A stretch of DNA of 20,106 nucleotides from Patescibacteria group bacterium (GTDB lineage Bacteria > Patescibacteriota > Minisyncoccia > Minisyncoccales > UBA10102), in the NCBI GenBank assembly GCA_018816925.1, contig JAHIUP010000072.1:1-20106 (forward strand), in the 5' to 3' direction. The translations under genes were made by a program, and so were the position numbers. Each line of letters begins with the position of its first letter. The first letter of the stretch is position 1. The notes beneath the pieces were generated by a model. That model ran no database searches, had not been told where the DNA came from, and saw nothing but the letters and a program-made list of their open reading frames with translations. Positions 7,675 through 14,458 of this stretch are shown here, piece by piece.

Positions 7675-7953
7675 TTAGGCAGGGTCTATGTGAGCGATTT
7701 TCGCAAGACGTCTGGAGTTAGTGAAGGTTTTCTTTTGCTTACTCGTGAACCTTACCACGCCTTCTATGAGCGCAAAAAGAGTCCGGTCCTTTCCCATGCC
7801 CACATTGGTTCCGGGAAGGAATTTTGTGCCTCGCTGGCGCAGAATAATTTGGCCGGCCTTGGCGCGTTGGCCCGCAAATAGCTTCACGCCCAGGTATTTG
7901 GGCCTGGAGTCCCGCGCGTTTTTACTTGTTCCCGAGGCCTTGGTTGTAGCCAT
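7675..7953 (-). CDS. rpmA: 50S ribosomal protein L27
   Basis: A 92-aa protein on the minus strand. The bacterial L27 pattern is clear: basic N-terminus MATTKASGTSKNARDS (which reaches the peptidyl transferase centre), YLGVKLFAGQ, ILRQRGTKFLPGTNVGMGKD and TLFALIEGVVRF. It is slightly longer than the usual ~85 aa because of a C-terminal tail. No Firmicutes-type cleaved N-terminal extension is present. rplU (L21), the usual partner, is not next to it, so the gene stands alone. The ATG is about six bases from the predicted transcription start, so the mRNA is probably leaderless. It converges on pyrG with no terminator visible between the two stops. Confidence 0.97.
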   Translation of the reverse strand: MATTKASGTSKNARDSRPKYLGVKLFAGQRAKAGQIILRQRGTKFLPGTNVGMGKDRTLFALIEGVVRFTSKQKKTFTNSRRLAKIAHIDPA

Positions 7954-8133
7954 ATGAGTATTTCTATACTACAAAAAGGATTCTTGTTCGTCAAGAAGCA
8001 CGAGGAGACGCTTTTGCTGGGTGGCTTCGTATTTCTTCTGGCGCTGGTCTCGTTCGCAGCGGGCTACCTTGCGGCTCTTGAGCGCGCTTCCGCGACCCTT
8101 TTTATTCAAGAATCAGGGGTATATGGAGAATAA
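7954..8133 (+). CDS. Small single-pass membrane protein (59 aa)
   Basis: ATG 7954 directly abuts the rpmA start codon (CATATG). The frame encodes 59 residues with a basic and acidic head (FVKKHEET), one hydrophobic segment (about 20-40, LLLGGFVFLLALVSFAAGYLA) and a short polar tail. The positive head implies the N-terminus faces the cytoplasm. The stop overlaps the uppS ATG (8123-8133), suggesting coupled translation. The head-to-membrane pattern recalls the anchor of some CPR envelope proteins that then carry a further domain; here nothing follows, so it may be a remnant or a bona fide small protein. A later TTG start (7984) is also possible. No strong ribosome site is seen before 7954. Confidence 0.5.
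   Translation: MSISILQKGFLFVKKHEETLLLGGFVFLLALVSFAAGYLAALERASATLFIQESGVYGE
7966..7994 (-). promoter_or_regulatory. rpmA promoter, inside the divergent small ORF
   Basis: On the minus strand TTGACG (7989-7994) is followed after 17 bp by TAGTAT (7966-7971). The -10 lies 12 bases before the rpmA ATG, leaving a leader of about six bases at most. The promoter lies within the coding sequence of the plus-strand ORF 7954-8133. Confidence 0.65.
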
Positions 8134-8833
8134 CGCAATACCAAATCATGTCGTTTTGTTCCCGGACGGGAACCGGAGGTGGGCCAAAGAGCGCGGCCTG
8201 GACACCATGGAGGGGCACAGAGAAGGATACCGGAACCTCCAGAGGTTTACCACCTGGTGCAGGGAAAGGGGAGTGAAAGGGATTACCGCCTTTGGATTCT
8301 CCACGGAGAACTGGAATCGCCCTAAGCGCGAGGTAAGCTACCTTATGGGTCTGCTGGAGACAGCCCTTCGGGAGAACTTTACGAAGGAGGCCATGCGCAA
8401 GGAAGGCATGGAGCGGGATGTGCGGGTAAGGATTATTGGTGACCGGGAGCGCCTTCCCAATTCCTTGAGGGAGGTTATCGAGGAGGTGGAGGAGTATACG
8501 AAGGCCTTTTCCAAACTTTTTTTGAATCTCGCCATCAGCTACGGAGGGAAGTGGGATATCACCCAAGCAGTACGGCGCCTTGTGGCAGAGAAGGTTCCCC
8601 TAGAGCGCATCACGCAGGAGGCCATTGAGGAGCGTTTGAGCACCGCGGGGCTTCCTCTCCCAGACCTTATCATACGGGCGGGCGGGGAGAAGCGTTTGTC
8701 CAATTTTGTTATCTGGCAGGCGGCGTACGCCGAGCTCTATTTTTCTCCCAAGTATTGGCCGGACTTTACAGAACATGACCTTGATGAGGCACTCAAAGAT
8801 TTCGCGCAGAGACAGCGCCGCTACGGAAATTAG
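8123..8833 (+). CDS. uppS: Isoprenyl transferase (cis-prenyltransferase, UppS-like)
   Basis: A 236-aa enzyme of the undecaprenyl diphosphate synthase family, which extends an allylic diphosphate with IPP in cis to make the polyprenyl carrier lipid for peptidoglycan. Motifs in order: FPDGNRRWAK (13-22, catalytic D15), GHREGYRN (31-38), FGFSTENWNRP (57-67), RIIGD (103-107), ISYGG (138-142), PDLIIRAGGEKRLSNF (180-195), and WQAAYAELYF. The usual bacterial DGNGRW and RTSGEQR are here DGNRRW and RAGGEKR, closer to archaeal/eukaryotic forms. ATG 8123 gives the family N-terminus and overlaps the end of the small membrane ORF; a longer frame from 8021 adds unrelated residues. The next gene begins inside its 3' end. 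Confidence 0.94.
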   Translation: MENNAIPNHVVLFPDGNRRWAKERGLDTMEGHREGYRNLQRFTTWCRERGVKGITAFGFSTENWNRPKREVSYLMGLLETALRENFTKEAMRKEGMERDVRVRIIGDRERLPNSLREVIEEVEEYTKAFSKLFLNLAISYGGKWDITQAVRRLVAEKVPLERITQEAIEERLSTAGLPLPDLIIRAGGEKRLSNFVIWQAAYAELYFSPKYWPDFTEHDLDEALKDFAQRQRRYGN

Positions 8834-9797
8834 AGCGGCCCTACGCTCCGTGGAACGGGAAATGCGCTCCCTTTTAAAGCAGGGTCTTTCTCCAGACCTT
8901 CAGCGGGTCGTTTTGTACCCGGTTCTCACGGGAGGCAAACGTCTGCGTCCGCGTCTCGTGCTGTTGAGTTGCAAGGCCTGCGGAGGGAAGCTCTCTTCCG
9001 CCATTTCCTCGGCAGCCGCCGTGGAGCTCCTCCATGAGTATTCCCTTCTTGTGGATGACATCATTGACCACAGCGATAAGCGAAGGAACGCGCCTACTCT
9101 TTGGAAGAAGTACGGGACCTCAATAGCGGAGTGCGCGGGAGTGCTGTATGCCGCCGCTCTTATGGCCTCTCCGGTTTCCCAGAAGCTTTCCCGGGCCTTC
9201 AAGGAGCTCGTAGAGGGTGAGGTTGCGGATATTCTTTTAGAACAGGCAGGCAGGGAGGAGGAGTCCTACGTGAAGGGGAAGCGCGAGAAAAAGGCAACGA
9301 GAGGGGACTACGAGCGCATGGTAGTCAAAAAGACAGGCGCCTTGTTCCGGCTTGCCTGCGAGCTGGGAGCGGAGGCCGCAAGGGCTCCTTCAAGCATACG
9401 TAACGCCTTGGGAGAGTACGGGGCGCAGCTGGGCATCGCTTTTCAGGTTGCCGATGACCTCTTGGATATATACGGAGGAAAGGAGTTCGGGAAACCGAAA
9501 GGCCAGGATATTGCGGCCGGGAAACTTGGGAACATTCTTGTGCTTTTCGCCTTAGAGGAACTTCGGGGGCAAAAGAGGAAGGAACTCCTGGGCATTTTGA
9601 GAAAACCTAAATGTTCTTCGAGGGATACGGCGAGAGGTATTGCCCTTCTCAAAGAAACAGGAGCTAAAGAACGGGCTTTCGCCATGGGCCAGGAGCACGC
9701 GGAAAAGGCGCAAGAGGCCTTAGGCAAGCTCCCGGAGAGCGCGGCACGCTCCGAACTCGTCTCGCTCGCCGACTCCGGACTTCACAGGAATAAATAA
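8784..9797 (+). CDS. Polyprenyl synthetase (trans, GGPP/FPP synthase family)
   Basis: A 337-aa trans-prenyltransferase that builds all-trans prenyl diphosphates from IPP and DMAPP or longer primers. It has GGKRLRP (50-56), the first aspartate-rich motif DDIID (91-95) followed by the conserved RR (100-101), and the second aspartate-rich motif FQVADDLLD (220-228). Both Mg-binding DDxxD motifs are intact. It probably feeds the neighbouring UppS-like enzyme. The start is uncertain: ATG 8784 or 8775 gives the normal N-terminal length and overlaps uppS by about 50 bases; ATG 8862, just past the uppS stop, would give a shorter first helix. No clear ribosome site decides it. Product chain length cannot be read with confidence. 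Confidence 0.93.
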   Translation: MRHSKISRRDSAATEIRAALRSVEREMRSLLKQGLSPDLQRVVLYPVLTGGKRLRPRLVLLSCKACGGKLSSAISSAAAVELLHEYSLLVDDIIDHSDKRRNAPTLWKKYGTSIAECAGVLYAAALMASPVSQKLSRAFKELVEGEVADILLEQAGREEESYVKGKREKKATRGDYERMVVKKTGALFRLACELGAEAARAPSSIRNALGEYGAQLGIAFQVADDLLDIYGGKEFGKPKGQDIAAGKLGNILVLFALEELRGQKRKELLGILRKPKCSSRDTARGIALLKETGAKERAFAMGQEHAEKAQEALGKLPESAARSELVSLADSGLHRNK

Positions 9798-9800
9798 TCT

Positions 9801-10175
9801 ATGACTCCAATTCTCCTTAAGGGAACCGTGGTGCGGGGTAGGGGACTGCGCCTGCGTTTCCCCACCGCCACCCTCCAGGTTTCTTACCAGAGCTCCCAAG
9901 AGATCGCAGAAGGCGTATATGCCTCCCGTATGCTCGTGGACGGGGTGAGCCGCGAGGCGGTGACAAGCGTGGGGGTGGCCGTGAGCGTAGGCGCCGCAGA
10001 ATCTACTGTGGAGACCAATCTCTTGGATTTTACGGGAGACCTGGTGGGAAAGGAGGTAGAGTTGGAGCTTGTGGCCTTTCTCCGCCCCATGGAGCATTTC
10101 TCCTCCTTGGAGGAATTAGAAGAGGCCATTGCCCGGGACCGCGAGCAGGGGAGGAGGATTCTCGAAAGTATTTGA
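9801..10175 (+). CDS. Stand-alone riboflavin kinase domain
   Basis: A 124-aa protein matching only the C-terminal flavokinase half of RibF: GTVVRGRG (8-15), FPTATL (20-25, family FPTANL), GVYASRM (38-44), STVETNLLDFTGDLVGKE (68-85, E71 as likely catalytic base), VAFLRPMEHFSSLEEL (91-106). It would phosphorylate riboflavin to FMN. The FAD-synthetase (nucleotidyltransferase) half found in bifunctional bacterial RibF is absent, and no second piece is nearby. The Asn of PTAN, which helps bind Mg-ATP, is a Thr here (T24), and the usual N-x-G-x-x-PT segment is degenerate (TSVGVAVSVG). Activity is therefore not certain. It follows the prenyl synthase by three bases; its stop lies in the -35 box of the next promoter. 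Confidence 0.8.
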   Translation: MTPILLKGTVVRGRGLRLRFPTATLQVSYQSSQEIAEGVYASRMLVDGVSREAVTSVGVAVSVGAAESTVETNLLDFTGDLVGKEVELELVAFLRPMEHFSSLEELEEAIARDREQGRRILESI

Positions 10176-10200
10176 CAGATACTCTAATCGGATGTATAAT
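10172..10200 (+). promoter_or_regulatory. Strong sigma70-type promoter
   Basis: TTGACA (10172-10177) and TATAAT (10195-10200) are perfect consensus hexamers at the optimal 17-bp spacing. The -35 box contains the TGA stop of the riboflavin kinase (10173-10175). This is the best-matching promoter in the window and drives the secreted protein gene. Confidence 0.9.
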
Positions 10201-10215
10201 ATAGGGGAAATTGAG

Positions 10216-10222
10216 AAGGAGG
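10216..10222 (+). promoter_or_regulatory. Ribosome binding site deciding a TTG start
   Basis: AAGGAGG lies six bases before TTG 10229. It rules out the upstream in-frame TTG at 10211 (which would overlap the site) and supports a start that yields a clean signal peptide. Confidence 0.85.
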
Positions 10223-10228
10223 CGTACC

Positions 10229-10741
10229 TTGAAGAAATTAGTGCTATTAGTGTTAGCGGTCGGAATCCTTGCCAGCGGGGCTGTATCATTGGCCTCTGCG
10301 GCTGGAGGACCTCCCTCATCAGGAGTCCAAGGCGACAGAGTCAACATTGGAGTGGAGGAACCTATTGGTGTGGAGCTCTTCCTCGCGAGTAAGGAGGCGA
10401 CGGGTAAGGCGGGTCAATATGTGATTATTCCAGGGGAGACGATCCTGTTTGACTACAGGATCACAAATAGCTCCTCTCTCGCCTACGTGGTAGAAATCCA
10501 CCCCGCCTTTGAGGGTCCTTCTGTTGATATACCTTGGGAGCTGGGGGCAGTTGGAAGCGGCTACCAATATGTGGCAAATCCAAGCGGCCCAAGCCATCTG
10601 TTTGTCCAGGCAGGGGGCGCCTACCACATTACCCTTACTATTTCACTGCCCCGAGACGGTCCAGCAGGATTCAGCACTTCCTTTGTGTTCTATGTTCACA
10701 GGACGGACTGCATTGAGGTGCAGGATTGTCCTTGGGAATGA
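10229..10741 (+). CDS. Secreted beta-rich protein with signal peptide
   Basis: A 170-aa protein, starting at TTG 10229. Residues 1-24 are a textbook signal peptide: KK, a hydrophobic core (LVLLVLAVGILASGAV), then SLASA before AGG, a good signal peptidase I site. The mature part is soluble, Gly/Pro/Ser-rich at first, then beta-strand-like (IIPGETILFDYRITNSS, HITLTISLP, FSTSFVFYVH), resembling an extracellular Ig-like or cohesin-type sandwich. Two cysteines near the C-terminus (DCIEVQDC) could form a disulfide. I recognise no family. It has its own strong promoter, strong ribosome site and terminator, so it may be abundant, perhaps an envelope or surface protein. No anchor or sorting signal is visible. 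Confidence 0.82.
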   Translation: MKKLVLLVLAVGILASGAVSLASAAGGPPSSGVQGDRVNIGVEEPIGVELFLASKEATGKAGQYVIIPGETILFDYRITNSSSLAYVVEIHPAFEGPSVDIPWELGAVGSGYQYVANPSGPSHLFVQAGGAYHITLTISLPRDGPAGFSTSFVFYVHRTDCIEVQDCPWE

Positions 10742-10767
10742 GGACAAGCTGAAGCGTACAAAAGGAA

Positions 10768-10800
10768 AGGCCCCGGAAGGCATATAGCCAACCGGGGCCT
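10768..10800 (+). terminator. Intrinsic terminator after the secreted protein
   Basis: AGGCCCCGG (10768-10776) pairs perfectly with CCGGGGCCT (10792-10800); inside, GGC (10779-10781) pairs with GCC (10787-10789). The hairpin is followed by a T-rich CATTCTTTCT. It ends the monocistronic unit. Confidence 0.85.
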
Positions 10801-10823
10801 CATTCTTTCTCTGTGGAAATTAT

Positions 10824-10845
10824 GGTAGGGTAGGGGAAGGTAGGG
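10824..10845 (+). other. G-run repeat, possible G-quadruplex, before membrane-protein gene
   Basis: Five G-runs of two to four G separated by TA or AA (GGTA repeated) lie on the plus strand between the terminator and a -10-like TATAAC (10850-10855). The spacing fits a two-tier G-quadruplex. The rest of the 10742-10866 gap holds only the terminator. Confidence 0.4.
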
Positions 10846-10866
10846 TCCTTATAACTTTTTTACATC

Positions 10867-11841
10867 ATGGACGCACAACAAAATACACCTAAGCTGGTGG
10901 TGCCGTTTCTGGTGAAACTCATAGCGTGGATTATGCTTTTTGGAGGGTTGGGAGAACTCCTCGGCTCGTTTTTCTTTTTGCTGTTTTCCCCAATTTTCGG
11001 TGTTCAGCTACTTGCTATCGCGGTTGGACTAATCGTTACCTCTTTTGGCATCCGCCGCATGAAAAGCTGGGCCCTCTATATTTTTACCGGAATAGTCATT
11101 ATGAATATTGGTAGTTACACCTATTCTTATTTGATGGAGAACCAGGATTGGTTGCTACTCGGCTCTCTTGTTTTAGAGTTTCTATTTCTTATTTATTTGT
11201 GGAGCATTGCAAGGGATTTTGGAGTCCAAACAGCACGGACAAGCAAGGCGATAATAGCCGTGAGTATTGCAGCTGTTTTGATTGGAGCAGGAATTTTCGC
11301 CTGGCAGTACTTTGGCGCACCGCAAGGGGAAGTTAGAGTGCCCGAAGAAACAGCTGGACCCGAAGTTGCGAACGATGCAGCAGATGCAGTACAGGATTGG
11401 CAAACCTATCAAAACGAAGAATATGGGTTTGAGGTGAGGTATCCGACGGATTGGAGTGTACTCGAGACAAAGGGTATAACGCCGTACACGGTCTTTGAAA
11501 GTCCCGATTATTCAGGTGAAACGATTAGTTCTCCTATCCTTCAGCTCTCATATAGCGGAGCAAGAATTATTATAAATAGGTATGAAAATCTAGACAATTT
11601 TACGCTTGAGCAATTGATTGAAGACTATGTAGTCCAGCAAAATAAGAGAAATGTAGAGATAGATGGAGTACAAGGGATTGCTATCGATACGGCAGTTGAG
11701 TTTGGGATCCATGAAACGTTTCTTGTAGTAATTAAGAATAATCTTGTTTACCAGTTTAGGAGAACCTATCCTGAAAGCAAGAAAACTCAATATGAAGGAG
11801 TATTCGACCAAATCCTCTCCACATTCCGGTTTATTGAATAG
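10867..11841 (+). CDS. Multi-spanning membrane protein with PsbP-like outer domain
   Basis: A 324-aa protein. The first 150 residues hold about five hydrophobic segments (around 12-32, 43-62, 67-87, 96-115, 127-148). A linker rich in Glu/Ala/Pro (151-177) leads to an outer domain (178-324) that opens with WQTYQNEEYGFEVRYP and closes with ILSTFRFIE. That opening and closing pattern is typical of PsbP/MOG1-like domains common on CPR envelope proteins. The domain probably lies outside the cell; ligand or partner is unknown. A -10-like TATAAC (10850-10855) lies 11 bases before ATG 10867, with no Shine-Dalgarno. The next gene, six bases downstream, is a diverged paralogue (both share IFGVQL in the membrane part and the WQTY...YGFE opening). 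Confidence 0.85.
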   Translation: MDAQQNTPKLVVPFLVKLIAWIMLFGGLGELLGSFFFLLFSPIFGVQLLAIAVGLIVTSFGIRRMKSWALYIFTGIVIMNIGSYTYSYLMENQDWLLLGSLVLEFLFLIYLWSIARDFGVQTARTSKAIIAVSIAAVLIGAGIFAWQYFGAPQGEVRVPEETAGPEVANDAADAVQDWQTYQNEEYGFEVRYPTDWSVLETKGITPYTVFESPDYSGETISSPILQLSYSGARIIINRYENLDNFTLEQLIEDYVVQQNKRNVEIDGVQGIAIDTAVEFGIHETFLVVIKNNLVYQFRRTYPESKKTQYEGVFDQILSTFRFIE

Positions 11842-11847
11842 CTATAT

Positions 11848-13794
11848 ATGGAGAATTCTAACCTTCCCTCCACAAAGGAAAAACAGCCGATAAGAGTCAG
11901 GGTGCTTGTTTGGAAGCTGCTGTTCTACGTGTATGGGTCAAGTATCCTTTTGGTTTTTGGGGCAAGCATTCTCATTGCTCCTCTAGGGCTTGGTGAAATT
12001 TTTGGCGTGCAGCTTGCCGCAGTTGTTGTCGCGTTTGTAGTGCCGCTTTTTGCAATGCAAAAAGCAATAGAATCTGTACGGAGAGAGTACATTATTCAGC
12101 CCTCCATAATTTTAAAGGCAAGCGTATGGGTCGGACTTCCATCGCCTATTTTTCTTGGCGGCGGGTTAATTTTTGCCAGTTTGGTAGGATTTCTTTCTTC
12201 TCCAGAAAGCGTTACTTTCTCGTTTAGCTTTCCACAGACGATTTTCCTGTTCGCAAAGTGGTTTGGAGAAGCTGTTTTCGTCGGAACTGTTTTTGCGGGA
12301 ACGGCATATTATTGGCTGCAAAAAGGTACGACTGAATCTACGCGCTTCAGGGCCGTGGAGCACGTGAGGGATTTTCTGCGTATTGGGGGCATAATATTGG
12401 GGGTTGCCGCACTCCTCTTTGCTTTCGCGGCCGCGCTTTTATACCAGGAATACTCAAGAAAAGGCCTTATAGAACAGGAATCCCGGCAAGCGGAACCCGC
12501 AACGTCTCAGTGGCAGACCTATAAAAGTGAGGACTATGGGTTTGAGATAAAATATCCCAAAGAGCTTGCTTTTAAAGAATTGGGGGAGAGGGGGATTAAC
12601 TTCGAATTTAGTAATAATGGCTTAAAGGTATTTTTGCAGATATTGAGCAATCAGCAATTACTTAATTTGCATGATTATATAGTTAACGAATACGGTAAAA
12701 ACGGAGCTTTAATATATAAAGATTTAACAAAAAATGAGGGGGTAGAATGGGTAAATGAAAAAAGAGGCACTATTGATATATGGACATATGGATTTGTTCC
12801 AAACTTAGAGGGGTTTGAAGGCGATACCTTTTTACAAGACACAAGAAAATTGAATACAGTTATTTTACTAAGGGTAAATACCGTAGAAGAAAACTCTAGC
12901 GAGAATGAGAATATTTATACTCAAATGCTTTCCACTTTCAAGTTTATTGAGACATCAGCGCAAGAGCTGGATAATACTATTGTAAAAACAGAGTGGGGTG
13001 TTTCTTTTACAAAGTCCGCAGAATGGGAAATCACGAGCAATACCAGCGAGAAAATAGAACTGAAACAGGTATCGGGCGAGTGGATAGGCGACCGCATGGA
13101 TATTACTTTTTTGACTGGTATAAGTATCACAACCGATGACGCAAAGTTTGGAAGCATCACTTATTACTACGATGAAGACAGCCAGCGCTGGATGAAGCGG
13201 GGCAGTGCGTTAGAGTACGAAACAGGGTCTGATTCTTCTATACCAGCAACTCCCTATGCAGGCTATCCTTCTACGGAAGACGGCTTGCCGGTATTCCCAG
13301 GCACAACACGCTGGGCAACGTTTATCATTCCTCTTTCCCACACCACATTTCTGAAACTGCACATCACCGGTTCTGGGAGTACTCAGTCCCTCGAGGATAT
13401 GCTTAGAACGGTACGTACGCTTATAGAGAAACCAATCGAGATTCTTTCGCCGCAAAAGGGGGAGGCATGGAAGATCGGAGAAACAAATACAATCAAGCTA
13501 AGCAAACCAGTCGAAGAATCTTATCCATTCCAACATTTAACACTAAATGGCACGGACGGAAAAGAAATTGGCATAATTTCTTGTAAAATAGGCGCAACCG
13601 CAGCTTTAGGGCCAGAATATGAAAGAACCGCATTTACATGGGATACCAAAACCCTTTTTAACTACTGCGGTGCAGGGCTGGAAGGAAAGACTAAACAAAT
13701 TGAACGCGGTATTTATAAAGTAGCTGTTACTAAGGATATAGGCGGCCGTCCCATTATAGCGGAGAGTGAACTGTTTGCAATTTTTGAGCCGTAA
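11848..13794 (+). CDS. Larger paralogue: membrane protein with PsbP-like and Ig-like outer domains
   Basis: A 648-aa protein. The N-terminal 200 residues hold several membrane segments (about 20-45, 50-70, 92-116, 131-156, 176-199). The outer part is modular. A PsbP-like domain (222-368) opens with WQTYKSEDYGFEIKYP and ends MLSTFKFIE, as in the upstream gene. A second related domain (about 378-526, VKTEWGVSFTKSAEWE to MLRTVRTLIE) follows. The end (about 529-648, IEILSPQKGEAWKIGETNTI) matches the short Ig-like repeat seen in many secreted bacterial proteins. Two cysteines in this last domain (C579, C607) could pair. Parts of the gene, around 12600-12960, are distinctly AT-rich. It probably arose by duplication of the previous gene with added domains. 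Confidence 0.85.
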   Translation: MENSNLPSTKEKQPIRVRVLVWKLLFYVYGSSILLVFGASILIAPLGLGEIFGVQLAAVVVAFVVPLFAMQKAIESVRREYIIQPSIILKASVWVGLPSPIFLGGGLIFASLVGFLSSPESVTFSFSFPQTIFLFAKWFGEAVFVGTVFAGTAYYWLQKGTTESTRFRAVEHVRDFLRIGGIILGVAALLFAFAAALLYQEYSRKGLIEQESRQAEPATSQWQTYKSEDYGFEIKYPKELAFKELGERGINFEFSNNGLKVFLQILSNQQLLNLHDYIVNEYGKNGALIYKDLTKNEGVEWVNEKRGTIDIWTYGFVPNLEGFEGDTFLQDTRKLNTVILLRVNTVEENSSENENIYTQMLSTFKFIETSAQELDNTIVKTEWGVSFTKSAEWEITSNTSEKIELKQVSGEWIGDRMDITFLTGISITTDDAKFGSITYYYDEDSQRWMKRGSALEYETGSDSSIPATPYAGYPSTEDGLPVFPGTTRWATFIIPLSHTTFLKLHITGSGSTQSLEDMLRTVRTLIEKPIEILSPQKGEAWKIGETNTIKLSKPVEESYPFQHLTLNGTDGKEIGIISCKIGATAALGPEYERTAFTWDTKTLFNYCGAGLEGKTKQIERGIYKVAVTKDIGGRPIIAESELFAIFEP

Positions 13795-13812
13795 GTAACG
13801 TATGATGGGAAA

Positions 13813-14160
13813 GTGAAAAATCAGTTGAACAAAATATTTGTTCGCCTTTTGTACTTGACTCCCATTGGATATCTCTTCGGCCTGCTTGACTTCTTTACCG
13901 GGAAGGAAGGCATTGAGGTAGATCTCGGGAGCCGCCTTTCTCCCATTTCAGCAAACATCAAAAGGGCCCCAAGCCTCAAAGAGCGATTGAATTGGTTCGT
14001 GAATGGAATGTTTCTTTTTGGGGAGGCCTCGTGGGTTGCCTTTACGGGAGCCTGGGGAACGTACGGTACCACCTTTGCCCTGTTTGCCTGGATTTTCAGC
14101 GTTGTCAGCATTGTTTCTGCGTTCGCCCCAAAGTTTCCTTGGAATAAAAAGGTTTTATAG
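13813..14160 (+). CDS. Small hypothetical membrane protein (115 aa)
   Basis: I recognise no family. GTG 13813 is the first usable start in the frame; two ATGs just upstream (13802, 13805) are in another frame that stops at once. Residues 9-28 are moderately hydrophobic (VRLLYLTPIGYLFGLLDFF). A pair of hydrophobic segments follows at about 62-80 and 84-104, separated by GAWGTYG. The middle (30-60) is polar with several prolines and positive charges. Both ends carry lysines, so the termini probably face the cytoplasm. It follows the second PsbP-like protein by 18 bases in the same direction and may be co-transcribed. The ribosome site is weak (GGGA before GTG). Confidence 0.65.
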   Translation: MKNQLNKIFVRLLYLTPIGYLFGLLDFFTGKEGIEVDLGSRLSPISANIKRAPSLKERLNWFVNGMFLFGEASWVAFTGAWGTYGTTFALFAWIFSVVSIVSAFAPKFPWNKKVL

Positions 14161-14184
14161 CGGCTGCCTTGCTTATTCCAAGGG

Positions 14185-14212
14185 TTGAGGATTAAACTGA
14201 TTGTGCTATAAT
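14185..14212 (+). promoter_or_regulatory. Extended -10 promoter of the toxin-antitoxin operon
   Basis: TTGAGG (14185-14190), 16-bp spacer, then TATAAT (14207-14212) preceded by TGC, an extended -10. Only six bases separate the -10 box from ATG 14219, so transcription should begin at or next to the start codon, giving a leaderless message. Confidence 0.8.
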
Positions 14213-14218
14213 TGAAAT

Positions 14219-14458
14219 ATGGCGAAGAATTTCTACGTAAAAGACGCTGTAGTGGTTCCCAAAGAGGAAATCCAGAAGAAGGGAGGAGTAGTGGTTTTGA
14301 GTTTGGAAGAATACCGCAAGCTTTTAGAGCAGGCGGTACCTACTTATCAGCTTTACGGGAAAGAGGCAGAAGAAATTGATAAGTTGTATCACGAAGGGAT
14401 GCGAGAATATAAAGCGGAAAAAACTACGAAGATAAAATCCTTGCGCGACTTAGATTGA
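14219..14458 (+). CDS. Antitoxin, Phd/YefM-like
   Basis: A 79-aa protein encoded directly before a RelE/ParE-type toxin. The central GVVVLSLEEYRKLLEQ (residues 23-38) matches the conserved helix-leading segment of the Phd/YefM antitoxin family. The C-terminal half is charged and probably disordered when free (EAEEIDKLYHEGMREY), as expected for the part that wraps the toxin. The N-terminus would dimerise and bind the operon's own promoter. ATG 14219 lies on the predicted transcription start, so no ribosome site is needed or seen. The TGA stop overlaps the toxin ATG by one base. Family assignment is by motif and context; a different antitoxin class with a similar fold is possible. Confidence 0.8.
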   Translation: MAKNFYVKDAVVVPKEEIQKKGGVVVLSLEEYRKLLEQAVPTYQLYGKEAEEIDKLYHEGMREYKAEKTTKIKSLRDLD

